Of a stretch of DNA of 64,000 bases, positions 51,257 through 60,629 are shown in pieces. The DNA comes from Acidaminococcus massiliensis (lineage in GTDB: Bacteria > Bacillota > Negativicutes > Acidaminococcales > Acidaminococcaceae): assembly GCF_900095825.1 (NCBI RefSeq), contig NZ_LT608315.1, forward strand, positions 62,001-126,000, given 5' to 3'. Below the pieces are notes generated by a model. That model saw only the letters and a program-made list of their open reading frames with translations. It was not told the origin of the DNA and did no database searches. Positions within the stretch are counted from its first letter, which is position 1; the number at the start of each line of letters is the position of its first letter. A program made the position numbers and the translations under genes.

Positions 51257-52660
51257 CTAGCCCTGCTCCGCCACCCTCGCCTCCGCCACTTTCCCTTTTT
51301 CCGCGCCTTCCAGGAGCAGTTCCACACACTCCAGGACGGTCTGGGTCATGTTCACTTCCCAGAACTGGCCAGCTTCGGTAAGGTGATACAGATATCCGTT
51401 ATGCTTCCAGAGGCCGTATTCTTCCCATAGGTCTCCCAGCCACTGGAGGCCGGAAAGACGGCTGTCCATCCGGGCCAGGTCTTCCAGATCCAGACGGCAT
51501 TGGTTCAGCTGGGCCTGGATCCGGTCAGCGATCCGGGCATAAGGAGATTCCTGCTGGAGGAACATAAGGGGTTTCTGGCCGGCGGATACCATCCGTTCAT
51601 ACATGGGCAGAGCCCGGTGGAGCATGGTGGATACACCGTCCACATGGCCTCCGGCCCCGCAGCCGAAGGGGAACAGCTGGACTCCGCTCCGGGCCAAGGT
51701 GTTGTACAGGCTCCGTTCCCGGTTATTCCGGGCCCAATGGCAGAAGCTGAGCCGCTTCCAGCCCTGGGCATCCAGGTAGCCTTTCCCCCAGGCAAAGAGA
51801 GCCGTCTGCTGCCGGGTGGTAGCCGCCGGAGACAGTCGGCCCTTTTGGATGGAAAGGGCCAAGTCGCTTTTATCGAATACATCCAACTGGTACAGATCCG
51901 CGCCATCCACTCCGGACTGGACCAGCAGTTCCACATCTTTTTTCCAGACTTCCAGAGTCTGATCCGGGAGCCCGTACATCAGGTCGATGACCACGGCACA
52001 CTGGTTCCAGGCCGAAAGAGCCCGGAGTTTTTCCAAAACGGCATCCTGATCATCGATCCGTCCCACCTGCTGGCGGACTTTGGTATCAAAGGACTGGACT
52101 CCCAGGGACATCCGATTGACCCCTTCCGCGAACCACACTTCCATCTTTTCCGGTATCAAATCGTGGATCCGGCCTTCTAGGGTCAATTCACAGTCATTGG
52201 ACAAGGGCAGGCATCGATGGATGGCAGAAAGGAGCTTCCGGGCATTTTTCGGTGCCAGGGAAGTAGGCGTCCCCCCGCCGATGAACACGGCCTGGATGGG
52301 AGCCGCCTGGAGCCGGGGCTGGCCCGCATCCTGTTCCAATTCCCGGACCAGGAGATCCACATAGCGGTCTTCTGCCTCCTGGCTGGTTCCGTTCTGGAAG
52401 AATCCGCAGTACAGGCATTTGGTCTTGCAGAAGGGAATGTGGAAATAGGCCATTTGGGTAGGCCGGCCCTGGGGGGCTCCTTGGAGGGTCTCTTGCCACA
52501 CCCCCTGGGCCAGGGGCGGCGGGATCATTTTCCCCTTCATCCCCGCATGGACCACCCTCTTCCGGTCAAAAGCCAAGGCCAGGGGGTCCGGGCTTTTCCG
52601 TCCGAACTGGAGCACCTGTTCTTCCGGAGACAGCTGTGAGAAATATGCTTCCAGATCCAT
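51257..52660 (-). CDS. Radical-SAM haem-degradation protein (HutW/ChuW/HmuW type, anaerobilin synthase-like)
   Basis: A 467-residue HemN-like radical SAM protein. The Fe-S motif is CKTKCLYC (Cys 78, 82, 85) followed by GFFQN, which is more like ChuW/HutW than like coproporphyrinogen oxidase HemN or HemW. FIGGGTPTSL and the ELTLEGR segment complete the core. ChuW-type enzymes open haem by a methyl transfer without oxygen and release iron. Context agrees: it is the last gene of a haem-import operon and lies 4 bp behind a flavodoxin, the usual electron donor. A HemW role cannot be excluded by sequence alone. Confidence 0.82.
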   Translation of the reverse strand: MDLEAYFSQLSPEEQVLQFGRKSPDPLALAFDRKRVVHAGMKGKMIPPPLAQGVWQETLQGAPQGRPTQMAYFHIPFCKTKCLYCGFFQNGTSQEAEDRYVDLLVRELEQDAGQPRLQAAPIQAVFIGGGTPTSLAPKNARKLLSAIHRCLPLSNDCELTLEGRIHDLIPEKMEVWFAEGVNRMSLGVQSFDTKVRQQVGRIDDQDAVLEKLRALSAWNQCAVVIDLMYGLPDQTLEVWKKDVELLVQSGVDGADLYQLDVFDKSDLALSIQKGRLSPAATTRQQTALFAWGKGYLDAQGWKRLSFCHWARNNRERSLYNTLARSGVQLFPFGCGAGGHVDGVSTMLHRALPMYERMVSAGQKPLMFLQQESPYARIADRIQAQLNQCRLDLEDLARMDSRLSGLQWLGDLWEEYGLWKHNGYLYHLTEAGQFWEVNMTQTVLECVELLLEGAEKGKVAEARVAEQG

Positions 52661-52663
52661 GGT

Positions 52664-53191
52664 TCACCCTTTCCCTTCCAGCTGCCTCAGCACGGCTCTG
52701 GCAAACGCAGCGGCGGCTTCTAAGTCCTGGGCATCGGGATGGGTGGAAGCAGCCTTGTGCCGGGCTTCGCTTTGGGGATTGCGCCCATGGAGGCTTTCCG
52801 GCGGAAAACGCTTGTACATGGCTTCGATGAGCTTAGGGTCCACCTTTCCCTGGCAGATGAAGGAGTCCACTGGCTCCACTCCTTCCGGCAGCAGAGCGGC
52901 CCCTTTTTCCAGCGATCCTCTGGCATGATCGCTGTGGGGATCGGCTCCTAAAGTAGCAAAGAGGGCCACATGGGGGTTGTGGAGCCGAGGAAGGACTTTC
53001 TGGGAGGCCGCATCAGCGGTGCCTTTGTCCACCCAGTACCCCAGGAATACACAGTCATAGGCGTCCAAATCTTCCGGAAGCGGCTGGGTCAGATCCAGGC
53101 AGGGTGTCCCTGCCGGCAGTGCCGAAGCGATGGCTTCCGCTACTTTGCGGGTATTGCCGGTCCGGCTGGAATACAGTACGATGGTTTTCAT
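52664..53191 (-). CDS. Flavodoxin-like protein (HmuF-type partner)
   Basis: A 175-residue FMN-binding protein. The phosphate-binding loop is YSSRTGNTRKVAEAI at residues 6-20, and FLGYWVDKGTAD and FATLGADPHSDH supply the flavin loops. In Fusobacterium the comparable HmuF reduces or helps turn over the product of the radical-SAM enzyme HmuW. Start set at 53191, where AAGGAGG overlaps the receptor gene's stop; the frame to 53215 is longer but unsupported. It is coupled to the HutW-like gene (TGA, 3 bases, ATG). Confidence 0.87.
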   Translation of the reverse strand: MKTIVLYSSRTGNTRKVAEAIASALPAGTPCLDLTQPLPEDLDAYDCVFLGYWVDKGTADAASQKVLPRLHNPHVALFATLGADPHSDHARGSLEKGAALLPEGVEPVDSFICQGKVDPKLIEAMYKRFPPESLHGRNPQSEARHKAASTHPDAQDLEAAAAFARAVLRQLEGKG

Positions 53192-53202
53192 GGGCTTCCT
53201 CC

Positions 53203-55188
53203 TTAGAATTTCCATTCAGCGCCCGCTCTCCAGACACGGCCGTCGGTCCAGATGCTGTCGCTGCTGTCGAATTTCTTGTTGAACAAGTTGTCAATGCCGG
53301 CATACAGGGACATTTTTCCGATGTCCTTGGTAACTACGAAATTGGTCAGGCTGTAGGAATAGGATTTGTTATTGGCGCTGGTGAGATAGTTCTGGTACCA
53401 CTGGTTATAGAGAGTGGCCGTCCAGGGATCCTTCTTGGCATCGGTCCAAGACAGTTCCACAGTGCCGGTATTGAGAGCCCGGCCGGTAAGCCGCTTGTTG
53501 GTGTTCCCATCCCGGGCATCCAGATAGGTATAGTTGGCCCGGGCGCTCCAGTGTTTGTCGAATTTGTATTTGGTTTCCGCTTCCACCCCATCAAAGGTGG
53601 CCTTGTCCACATTCCGGTACTTGTACAGGAAGGTCCGGGTTCCGCCGCTGAAGCTTCGGGACACACTTTCCGCATCGATCAGGTTGGAGATCTTATTGTG
53701 GAAGTAGGTAAGTTTCCCAGTGGCCTTGCCCTTCTCCCCTTCCAGGCTGATGTCGAAGTTGGTGGATTTCTCCGGTTGCAGGTCCGGATCCCCTTCCACG
53801 ATTACCCGCATGGAGGCAATGGGAGAATGGATCATCTGGGAATACAGTTCGAAGATGGTGGGAGCCCGGAAAGCTTTGCCGTAATTGATCTTCAGACGGC
53901 TGGCCTTGCTGAAACTGTAGGTGAACCCGGCCCGGGGGGACCATTCACTGCCGAAGCTGTTGTGATGGTCGAACCGGATGGAGGGAATGAATAGCAGCTT
54001 GTCCCCCAGCTTCATCTCATCTTCCAGATAGAAAGCATAAGAAGTCTGGCTGGCTGAGCCATAGGGACTGGTCATACCCAGATAGCTTTCGATCCGGGTG
54101 CCCCCGCCTGGGTTGGCAAACCGGGTACCTCCGGCCTTCTGGTTCTTCACTTCCATGCCGTAGGTCAGGGTGTTGTTCTTGTCCATCTTGTAGGTGTTCT
54201 TGGCTTCGTTGACCCAGGTGGAATACCGGGCATGGTTGAAGTCATTCCAGGCGGCAGCGGTCCGGGTGCGGCCCACTTTCCCCAGCCGGCTGTAGTAGGA
54301 TTGGATTTCCCAGTCGTTTTTCTGATCGAACCCATAATACTTCACATGGTAGTCGGACCGGTTGTTGTCGTAGTAGCTGGTCGTGGTGCCGGCAGTGGTA
54401 CTGGCTGACAGGCTGGTGAGCTGTTCTTTCATGAAGCTGGCTCCGAAGTCCAGGCCGCTGTGGTCATTGAACCGGTAATTGCCGTTCACGGAAAGATTCC
54501 GTCGGGGGCCGTACATGTTGGTGCTGCCGTTGTTGTCTTCCTTCCGGACCTTGGTCAGGTTAAAATCGAAGTTCAGATTCAGCTTGCCCATGTCCCCGGT
54601 GGAAAAACCTCCGTAAACAGAAGATTCCAGGCTTCCGGTGCGGGTCCCCGCATAGCCTCCCTGGGGTTTGTTCTTCTTGGTGATGATATTGATGACCCCG
54701 CCGGTGGCATCACTGCCCCAGACAGCAGAACCGGAACCCCGGAGGATCTCGATCCGGTCGATCTGATTCACGTTGATCCGGTCCAGTTCATAGGCATTCA
54801 TGGTGCTGGCGGAATCTTCCCCGGCAATCCGGCGGCCGTCCACCAGGATCAGGGTTTCCGTGGTCCCCATGCCCCGGACGCTTACGTTGTTCCCCACCAT
54901 GGAGGTGCCATTCCGGGACACGTCGATGCCCGTAGCATTCTTGATGGCATCCCGGACATTATAAGCCCCTTTCTTTTTCATTTCTTCTGCCTTGATCACC
55001 TGGACGGCCATGGGGACTTGTTTTTCCTCCAATTTGGTCCGGGTGGCGGTAACCACCGTCTCTCCCAATTCCAGGCTGTCCATTGTATTGTCAGACGCAG
55101 CATCGGCACTGCAAAGCTGGGCACCGCCCAGTACGGCTGCCAGACTGATTGCCAGCAGTATCCTTCTCTTCAACCATGCTTGATCCAT
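53203..55188 (-). CDS. TonB-dependent outer-membrane receptor (haem/siderophore type)
   Basis: A 661-residue precursor. A signal peptide ends near CSADAA (about residue 31). The TonB box region is ETVVTATRTK, the plug domain follows (VRDAIKNATGIDVSRN, VDGRRIAGEDSAS, IEILRGSGSAVWGSDATGGVINI), then a 22-strand barrel that ends in AEWKF with the C-terminal Phe typical of outer-membrane proteins. Substrate cannot be read from sequence; haem is inferred from the neighbouring HutW-like and flavodoxin genes. Length is typical of haem and small siderophore receptors. Confidence 0.92.
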   Translation of the reverse strand: MDQAWLKRRILLAISLAAVLGGAQLCSADAASDNTMDSLELGETVVTATRTKLEEKQVPMAVQVIKAEEMKKKGAYNVRDAIKNATGIDVSRNGTSMVGNNVSVRGMGTTETLILVDGRRIAGEDSASTMNAYELDRINVNQIDRIEILRGSGSAVWGSDATGGVINIITKKNKPQGGYAGTRTGSLESSVYGGFSTGDMGKLNLNFDFNLTKVRKEDNNGSTNMYGPRRNLSVNGNYRFNDHSGLDFGASFMKEQLTSLSASTTAGTTTSYYDNNRSDYHVKYYGFDQKNDWEIQSYYSRLGKVGRTRTAAAWNDFNHARYSTWVNEAKNTYKMDKNNTLTYGMEVKNQKAGGTRFANPGGGTRIESYLGMTSPYGSASQTSYAFYLEDEMKLGDKLLFIPSIRFDHHNSFGSEWSPRAGFTYSFSKASRLKINYGKAFRAPTIFELYSQMIHSPIASMRVIVEGDPDLQPEKSTNFDISLEGEKGKATGKLTYFHNKISNLIDAESVSRSFSGGTRTFLYKYRNVDKATFDGVEAETKYKFDKHWSARANYTYLDARDGNTNKRLTGRALNTGTVELSWTDAKKDPWTATLYNQWYQNYLTSANNKSYSYSLTNFVVTKDIGKMSLYAGIDNLFNKKFDSSDSIWTDGRVWRAGAEWKF

Positions 55189-55293
55189 CGTAACGCTCCT
55201 TTACACTATATTTTGCAAGTCATTCCTTTCCGCATTCCACAGATTTCCCCTGGGAAACCGGTCCGCCCAAAGGCCGCGGCCAGTCTCCCTGTT

Positions 55294-56079
55294 TCAGTTC
55301 AGCCGGAAGGTAAACGTTTTCGTCGCATAGCACCGGACCGGGTACCCTTCCTTATACGCTGGTTCGAACTGATATCCATAAGCCGCATCCAGAGCCGCCT
55401 GATCCATCTGGCCATAGCCGGATCCAGAAATCACCGAAGTACTTTCCACGGTGCCGTCCTTGCCTACAATCATCCGGACCCGGACGGAGCCCTGGATGCC
55501 GTGATTCTGCAGGGCTGAAGGATATTCCGGATCCGGTCCCCCTAGGAAACTAGCGGATACGTCGGACTGGACCGCTTCCGTATCAAAGCCAGGCCCGTCA
55601 CCCCCTGCCGGTCCCGGAGGTTCTCCCGGACTTCCTGCCGGATTGCCCCCATTGGGAACTCCGTCCGGGCTCCCCCCCTCCGGATCCCCCTGGGCAGCCG
55701 TTCCGGGCCGGGCTGCCGCTCCAGCGGCTGCCGAGCTGACAGAGGAGGCTGCTGCCGTCGGACGGTCCTCTGCCACCTGTCCATCGGGGATCACATCCTG
55801 AGGGGCTGGCTGCATCACCGGTGCGGGAGCACTTTCCTGGGGGGCCGCCTGCTGCTGGGCTGCTGCAGGTGCCGGGGGATTCCCGTTCCCCAGATGGGCT
55901 CCCGGCACGTCCCCATAGCCGTGATAGGGACTGCCGGAAACGATTTCCACCGTGTAGATCGGATCCTGGGCCTGCTGCTTCTGGTAAGCCTGGTAGCCGG
56001 CAGCTCCCACCAGCAGGAAGAAAATCAAATGGGCTCCCAGGGACACCAGCAGTCCTTTGCTGCTGTCACAGATTTCCAT
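55294..56079 (-). CDS. tonB: TonB energy-transducing protein
   Basis: A 261-residue inner-membrane-anchored protein: one N-terminal helix (LLVSLGAHLIFFLLVGAAGY), a long Pro/Ala/Gln/Gly-rich periplasmic linker (about residues 60-175), and the TonB C-terminal domain (PEYPSALQNHGIQGSVRVRM, then YGYQFEPAYKEGYPV). It passes proton-motive energy from ExbBD to the outer-membrane receptor. I chose the ATG at 56079, 6 bases from AAGGCGG; the ATG at 56085 abuts this site. It overlaps exbD. Confidence 0.92.
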   Translation of the reverse strand: MEICDSSKGLLVSLGAHLIFFLLVGAAGYQAYQKQQAQDPIYTVEIVSGSPYHGYGDVPGAHLGNGNPPAPAAAQQQAAPQESAPAPVMQPAPQDVIPDGQVAEDRPTAAASSVSSAAAGAAARPGTAAQGDPEGGSPDGVPNGGNPAGSPGEPPGPAGGDGPGFDTEAVQSDVSASFLGGPDPEYPSALQNHGIQGSVRVRMIVGKDGTVESTSVISGSGYGQMDQAALDAAYGYQFEPAYKEGYPVRCYATKTFTFRLN

Positions 56080-56488
56080 GGGCATCCGCCTTCTCTGCCG
56101 CCAGCCCCACCCGGACGATCCCGGCTGCTTTGCAGTCGTCCAGCAGGCTCAGGATGGTCTGATAGGCAGCTCTGCCATCCCCATAGATGACCAGAGAAAA
56201 CTGAGGATCTTTGGCAGCCGCCTGTTTGGCCTGGGCCAGCAGCGCCTCCCGGGTAATGGGCTTCGTCCCCAGGTACAGGCTTCCATCTTCCCGGACTGCC
56301 ACATTGAACCGGCTTTCCTGTTGGGTCTGCGCCTGAGTGGCAGCCGGCAGCTGCACTGGAACGGTCTGTACTTCGCTCATGTTCATGGTGGTGACAATGA
56401 AGAACACCAGCAGCAGGAAGCTCATATCGATCATGGGGCTGATCATGATCCCGATTTCATTCTTTTTCCGGTTCTTCAGCTTGATCAT
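56066..56488 (-). CDS. exbD: ExbD/TolR-family proton-channel subunit
   Basis: A 140-residue protein with one N-terminal membrane helix preceded by a basic stretch. NEIGIMISPMIDMSFLLLVFFI contains the Asp needed for proton use by the ExbB-ExbD motor. A periplasmic domain follows. The ATG at 56488 overlaps the exbB stop as ATGA and has GGAGGCGG upstream; the longer open frame is not used. Confidence 0.92.
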   Translation of the reverse strand: MIKLKNRKKNEIGIMISPMIDMSFLLLVFFIVTTMNMSEVQTVPVQLPAATQAQTQQESRFNVAVREDGSLYLGTKPITREALLAQAKQAAAKDPQFSLVIYGDGRAAYQTILSLLDDCKAAGIVRVGLAAEKADAHGNL

Positions 56489-57129
56489 GCCCGCCTCCGT
56501 TCCGGATGGCAGCACACGCTGCAGGTTTCCTTTTTCCGTACGGCTTCCAAGAGGGTATTGCCCATTTCTTCGATGTTCAAGGTGATGAGCTTCATCCGCC
56601 GCTCAAAGTAGCCGTGGAAGACCACTGCCACGATGGAAATACACAAACCGAACACAGTGGTGATCAAGGCTTCGGCCAACCCTGATGTGACCCCCATGGG
56701 GTTGGTCATCCGCTGGGTGATGTGGTTGAATGCCCCCATCATCCCGGTCACCGTCCCCAAAAGCCCCAGGACCGGTGCCAAAGTGACGATGATATTCAGA
56801 TAGGGCAGGTGGTTCTCGAATTTGTCCAGGGCCCGTTCTGCCCGATAGCTGATGAAGTTCTCCAGATATTCATAGTTGTCATGGCGTTCCATGACGATGG
56901 TGGCCAGCTTGGCGATTTCTCCCTGGGTCCGGTCCGCCAGTTCCTTGGCCTGGTTCCAGTCGTTGTTTTCCACACACTGGCAGAACTGTTTGGTAAAATG
57001 CCGTCCGCTGTCCGCCTTCCGGAAGAACAGCATCCGTTCCACCCCAATGGCCAGGGCAGCAATGGAACAGACAAGGAGAGGCCACATGACCCATCCTCCT
57101 TTGATGAAATAATCCACGCCTGCAGTCAT
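56485..57129 (-). CDS. exbB: ExbB/TolQ-family proton-channel subunit
   Basis: A 214-residue protein with three membrane helices: one near the N-terminus (GGWVMWPLLVCSIAALAIGVERM) and two in the second half (LNIIVTLAPVLGLLGTVTGM and a helix after GLAEALITTVFGL). It forms the pentameric motor around ExbD. The start is set at 57129 by the ATGA overlap with the ABC exporter gene and by the AGGGAAGG before it. Confidence 0.93.
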   Translation of the reverse strand: MTAGVDYFIKGGWVMWPLLVCSIAALAIGVERMLFFRKADSGRHFTKQFCQCVENNDWNQAKELADRTQGEIAKLATIVMERHDNYEYLENFISYRAERALDKFENHLPYLNIIVTLAPVLGLLGTVTGMMGAFNHITQRMTNPMGVTSGLAEALITTVFGLCISIVAVVFHGYFERRMKLITLNIEEMGNTLLEAVRKKETCSVCCHPERRRA

Positions 57130-58859
57130 CCTTCCCTCTTTCCAGCCGTTGGTATCCCGGCTTCTTTTTTCCATAATGCATAATAAAGGCCCTGCCGCTG
57201 CAGCAGTTCTGCTGGAGGGCCTTTTTCCACGATCCGTCCCTGGTCCAGGACCAGGATGGTATCGGCCTGGCTCACTGTGCTGAGCCGATGGGCCACCATC
57301 AAGGTAGTCCTGCCCCGGGCCAGTTTTTCCAGTTCCCCTTGGATCTGCCGTTCGGTGATATTGTCCAAGGCGGAAGTGGCTTCATCCAGTACCACAATGG
57401 GAGCATCCTTCAGGAAAGCCCGGGCCAGAGCCAGACGCTGACGCTGGCCTCCCGAAAGCCGCACACCCCGTTCCCCGATTTCCGTGGCAAAGGCAGCAGG
57501 GAGCTCTTGGATGAAATCCAGGGCCCGGGCCGCTTCTGCCGCTTCCCCAATGGCCTCTGCCGGTTTGCTGAAATCACCGTAAGCGATGTTGTGCCGGATA
57601 GAATCGGAAAACAGGAACACGTCCTGGGAAACCAGTCCAATCTGCTTTCTCAGGCTTTCCCGGCTGTACTGGCGGATATCCAATCCGTCCACCAGGATGC
57701 AGCCTTCCGTAGGTTCATAGAACCGGAGGAGCAGGCTCACCAGAGTGGTCTTGCCGGCACCGGTGGCCCCTACAAAAGCTGCCTTCGTCCCCGGTTCCAG
57801 GATGAAGGAGATGTGCCGGAGGATGGGACTTCCTCCCGGGTATTGGAAGGACACATCCCGGAACTCGATCCGGCCCCGGAGGGGCGGCAGCCCAGGAAGA
57901 TTCCCCCCGCTTTCCTCTGGTTCTTCCAGGAGCCCATAAAACCGCCGGAACCCAGCCATGCTTTTCTGGTAGGTTTCCACGAACAGGGTCAGTTTCATCA
58001 CTGGTTTCAGGAACACCCCCACATAGAGGAAAAAAGCCACCAGGTCCCCCAGATCCATGGCTCCCTGACGGATGCGCCAGGCCCCTAGGAGAAGGATCAG
58101 CAGGTTGATGGAATTGGTGAAGAGATTGATGCTGGCATTGAAATAAGCCCGGATCTGGAAAGATTTCCGTCTGGCCTGGAAGTATTTTCCTGCAGCCCAG
58201 GCAAAAGAACGCCGGTTGTGGGTTTCCGCCGTGAAGGCCTTCACCATCCGGATGCCGTTGAGGTTTTCTTCTCCCAGAGCGGAAAGCCGTCCATACTCTT
58301 GCCGCACCGCCTGGAAACTGTCCCGGAGCTTCAGGTTGATCCAAGCAGTATGGATGGCCTTGGCGCCCATCAGAAGGACAACAGCGCTTCCCAGGTAAGT
58401 GTCCAAGGTCACTAGTAGGAAAGCCGTCCCCGTCAGGCTGAAGCAGCAGACCAGCAGATCATTGGGGATCCGAGACGCCAGTTCCCCTGCTTCCGCCACA
58501 TCCCCAGTGAGGGTGGCCAGCAGCTGTCCGGTATGGGCATGGTCGAAAAAAGCAAAAGGCAGCTTCTGGAGATGGGCAAAAAGATCTTTCCGCATATCAT
58601 TCTCCATACCTGCGCTCAGGATCCCACTGCCCCAAGAAACGGCGAAGAGCAATAGGAAATTCAGGCAGTAAGCCATGCCCAGCCAAAAGCACCAGCGGAG
58701 GATCCGGTTCCATTCCCCACTGGGCAGTTCCGTCTGCAGGATATGCCGCACGCCCCAGGGAAACAGCAGTTCCAGCAGAGCTCCCAGGATGGCTCCCAAG
58801 GCGAGCAGCCCTGTCAGCATCCGATATCTGCGGTAATACGACAAAAAACAGCGAAGCAT
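57126..58859 (-). CDS. ABC exporter (fused membrane and ATPase domains) inside the haem operon
   Basis: A 577-residue half-transporter that would work as a homodimer in the inner membrane. Residues 1-300 hold six helices; the ATPase domain has Walker A GATGAGKT, signature LSGGQRQRLALARA, and Walker B IVVLDEATSALD. It is MsbA/McjD-like in build. Its place between the haem ATPase and exbB, with overlapping start and stop codons on both sides, means it is made with the haem system. It may export a haem-related compound or a siderophore, or act in an unknown way; no exported substrate gene is near. Confidence 0.88.
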   Translation of the reverse strand: MLRCFLSYYRRYRMLTGLLALGAILGALLELLFPWGVRHILQTELPSGEWNRILRWCFWLGMAYCLNFLLLFAVSWGSGILSAGMENDMRKDLFAHLQKLPFAFFDHAHTGQLLATLTGDVAEAGELASRIPNDLLVCCFSLTGTAFLLVTLDTYLGSAVVLLMGAKAIHTAWINLKLRDSFQAVRQEYGRLSALGEENLNGIRMVKAFTAETHNRRSFAWAAGKYFQARRKSFQIRAYFNASINLFTNSINLLILLLGAWRIRQGAMDLGDLVAFFLYVGVFLKPVMKLTLFVETYQKSMAGFRRFYGLLEEPEESGGNLPGLPPLRGRIEFRDVSFQYPGGSPILRHISFILEPGTKAAFVGATGAGKTTLVSLLLRFYEPTEGCILVDGLDIRQYSRESLRKQIGLVSQDVFLFSDSIRHNIAYGDFSKPAEAIGEAAEAARALDFIQELPAAFATEIGERGVRLSGGQRQRLALARAFLKDAPIVVLDEATSALDNITERQIQGELEKLARGRTTLMVAHRLSTVSQADTILVLDQGRIVEKGPPAELLQRQGLYYALWKKEAGIPTAGKREG

Positions 58860-59638
58860 CAGCTAATCTCCCGATAGGCCAGGATGGGCCGTTTCCGGCC
58901 CGGCAGCCGGACCACATCACAGTCCACCTGGTAGACTTCCCGGAGCATCCGGGAGGTGATCACTGCTTCCGGCGGTCCCTCGGCATATTTCTTCCCGTCT
59001 TTGATCACTACCACCCGATCGCTGACTTCCAGAGCCTGCCCCAAATCATGGAGAACCATGATGATGCCCAGTCCATTTTCCCGGTTCAGTTTCTTCACCA
59101 GCTGCATCACTTCGTATTGATAGGAAATATCCAGAAAGGTTGTAGGTTCATCCAGGAACAGGAGATCCGGCTGCTGGGCCAGTACCGCTGCGATCCATAC
59201 CCGCTGGGCCTCGCCCCCGGAGCAGTCGCAGATCCGTTTGTCCCGGAGTTTCTTCACTCCGGTGGCTTCCATGGCCCATTCCACCACTGCATCATCTTCC
59301 GGTGAATTTCCGCTGTGCCAGTCTTGATAGGGGACCCGGCCAAAGCTGACCAGCTGCCGTACGGAAAAATCCGGGGGTGCCAGATGCTGTTGAGGCAGGA
59401 TCCCCACTTTCTGGGCAAAAGCCCGGGAAGCGATCTGGGGGAGGGGCGTCCCATTGCAGAGTACCGTCCCCTGCCGGCAGGGCAAGAGCCGGGTCAGTGT
59501 CTTGAGCACCGTGGATTTCCCCGATCCGTTGGGTCCCACAAAGGTGGTGATTTCCCCCTGGCGGATCTCAATGTCAAAATCTTGCAGGACCATCCGTCCT
59601 TCATATCCCAGACCCAGTTTCACACCTTTAATTTCCAC
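58859..59638 (-). CDS. Haem/iron-complex ABC importer ATPase (FecE/HmuV family)
   Basis: A 259-residue cytoplasmic ATPase: Walker A GPNGSGKST near residue 35, signature CSGGEAQRVWIAAVLAQ near residue 139, Walker B LLFLDEPTTFLD, and the switch His in VLHDLGQALE. It energises the FecCD permease encoded next to it (11-bp overlap). Its stop codon shares a base with the exporter start (TGATG). Confidence 0.93.
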   Translation of the reverse strand: MEIKGVKLGLGYEGRMVLQDFDIEIRQGEITTFVGPNGSGKSTVLKTLTRLLPCRQGTVLCNGTPLPQIASRAFAQKVGILPQQHLAPPDFSVRQLVSFGRVPYQDWHSGNSPEDDAVVEWAMEATGVKKLRDKRICDCSGGEAQRVWIAAVLAQQPDLLFLDEPTTFLDISYQYEVMQLVKKLNRENGLGIIMVLHDLGQALEVSDRVVVIKDGKKYAEGPPEAVITSRMLREVYQVDCDVVRLPGRKRPILAYREIS

Positions 59639-60629
59639 GGACTTTGCCTCCTTTTCGCAGCATATATAGGAAAAAAGGTCCTCCTGTCATAGCCATGATG
59701 ACCCCCACTGGGATTTCCATCCCTGGAATCAGGATCCGCCCCATGGTATCTGCTGCCAACAGGATGACACCGCCTAGCAGAGCGGAAATCGGCAGCAGGG
59801 ACCGGTAATCCGCACCGCCCAGGATCCGGGCCATATGGGGGACCACAAGTCCCACAAAGCCGATCATCCCAGCCACGGCCACTGTAGCCGCCGCCAGGAA
59901 GGCCCCCACAGCAGAAATAACGATTCGCAGGAAGTCCACATTGACCCCCAGGCTGGAAGCCATTTCGTCCCCCAGCTGGAGGATATTGGCACTTTTGATG
60001 CAGCCGGCGGCTAAGAGTAATCCAACCCCAGCATAAAGAGCCACAGTGGCCACATGTTCCCAACCCCGGCCGGAAAGGCTCCCGTTGAGGAACCCCAGCA
60101 CATTGGACAGATTGTCCGCATTGAGCAGTTGCAGGAAGGAGGTATAAGCTCCCAGGACGGTGTTGATAGCCACCCCAGAAAGGACGATCCGCACTGGATC
60201 CACCCCGTTCTTCCAAGCCATGGCATAGATCAGCACACAGGCCACTAGAGCGCCCCCGAAAGCAAAGAGGGGGACGGAAGAAAGCAGAGTGGGAGCCAGC
60301 AGCATGACGGAAGTGGCCGCCGTAGCAGCTCCGGCAGAAACTCCGATGATACCTGGGTCTGCCAGGGGGTTCCGCATGACGGCCTGGAGCAGGGCCCCCG
60401 ACACTGAAAGAGAGGCCCCTACCAGGATGGCCATAAGGATCCGGGGCAGCCGCAGATTCAGGATCACCACCTGGATGGTCCGATCCTGTTCCCACAATCC
60501 CGTAAGGATCCGGGCCGGAGCGAACCAGGCACTGCCCAGCCCCAAGGCGAATAAAGCCAAGATTCCCAGGAAGCAAAATAGCAGGAGACAGATCCCTGCG
60601 GTCCGGGAACCGCGAAATGCCCGGTTCAT
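59628..60629 (-). CDS. Haem/iron-complex ABC importer permease (FecCD family)
   Basis: A 333-residue inner-membrane protein with about ten helices. Typical blocks are LPRILMAILVGASLSVSGALLQ, NPLADPGIIGVSAGAA and the late IGFVGLVVPHMARILGG motif that contacts the ATPase. It overlaps the binding-protein gene as ATGA and the ATPase gene by 11 bp. Confidence 0.94.
   Translation of the reverse strand: MNRAFRGSRTAGICLLLFCFLGILALFALGLGSAWFAPARILTGLWEQDRTIQVVILNLRLPRILMAILVGASLSVSGALLQAVMRNPLADPGIIGVSAGAATAATSVMLLAPTLLSSVPLFAFGGALVACVLIYAMAWKNGVDPVRIVLSGVAINTVLGAYTSFLQLLNADNLSNVLGFLNGSLSGRGWEHVATVALYAGVGLLLAAGCIKSANILQLGDEMASSLGVNVDFLRIVISAVGAFLAAATVAVAGMIGFVGLVVPHMARILGGADYRSLLPISALLGGVILLAADTMGRILIPGMEIPVGVIMAMTGGPFFLYMLRKGGKVRGN

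Noticed and set aside
50988-51329. A 113-codon minus-strand frame behind the HutW-like gene
   Set aside because: It is a read-through of the palindromic repeat region and changes composition abruptly.
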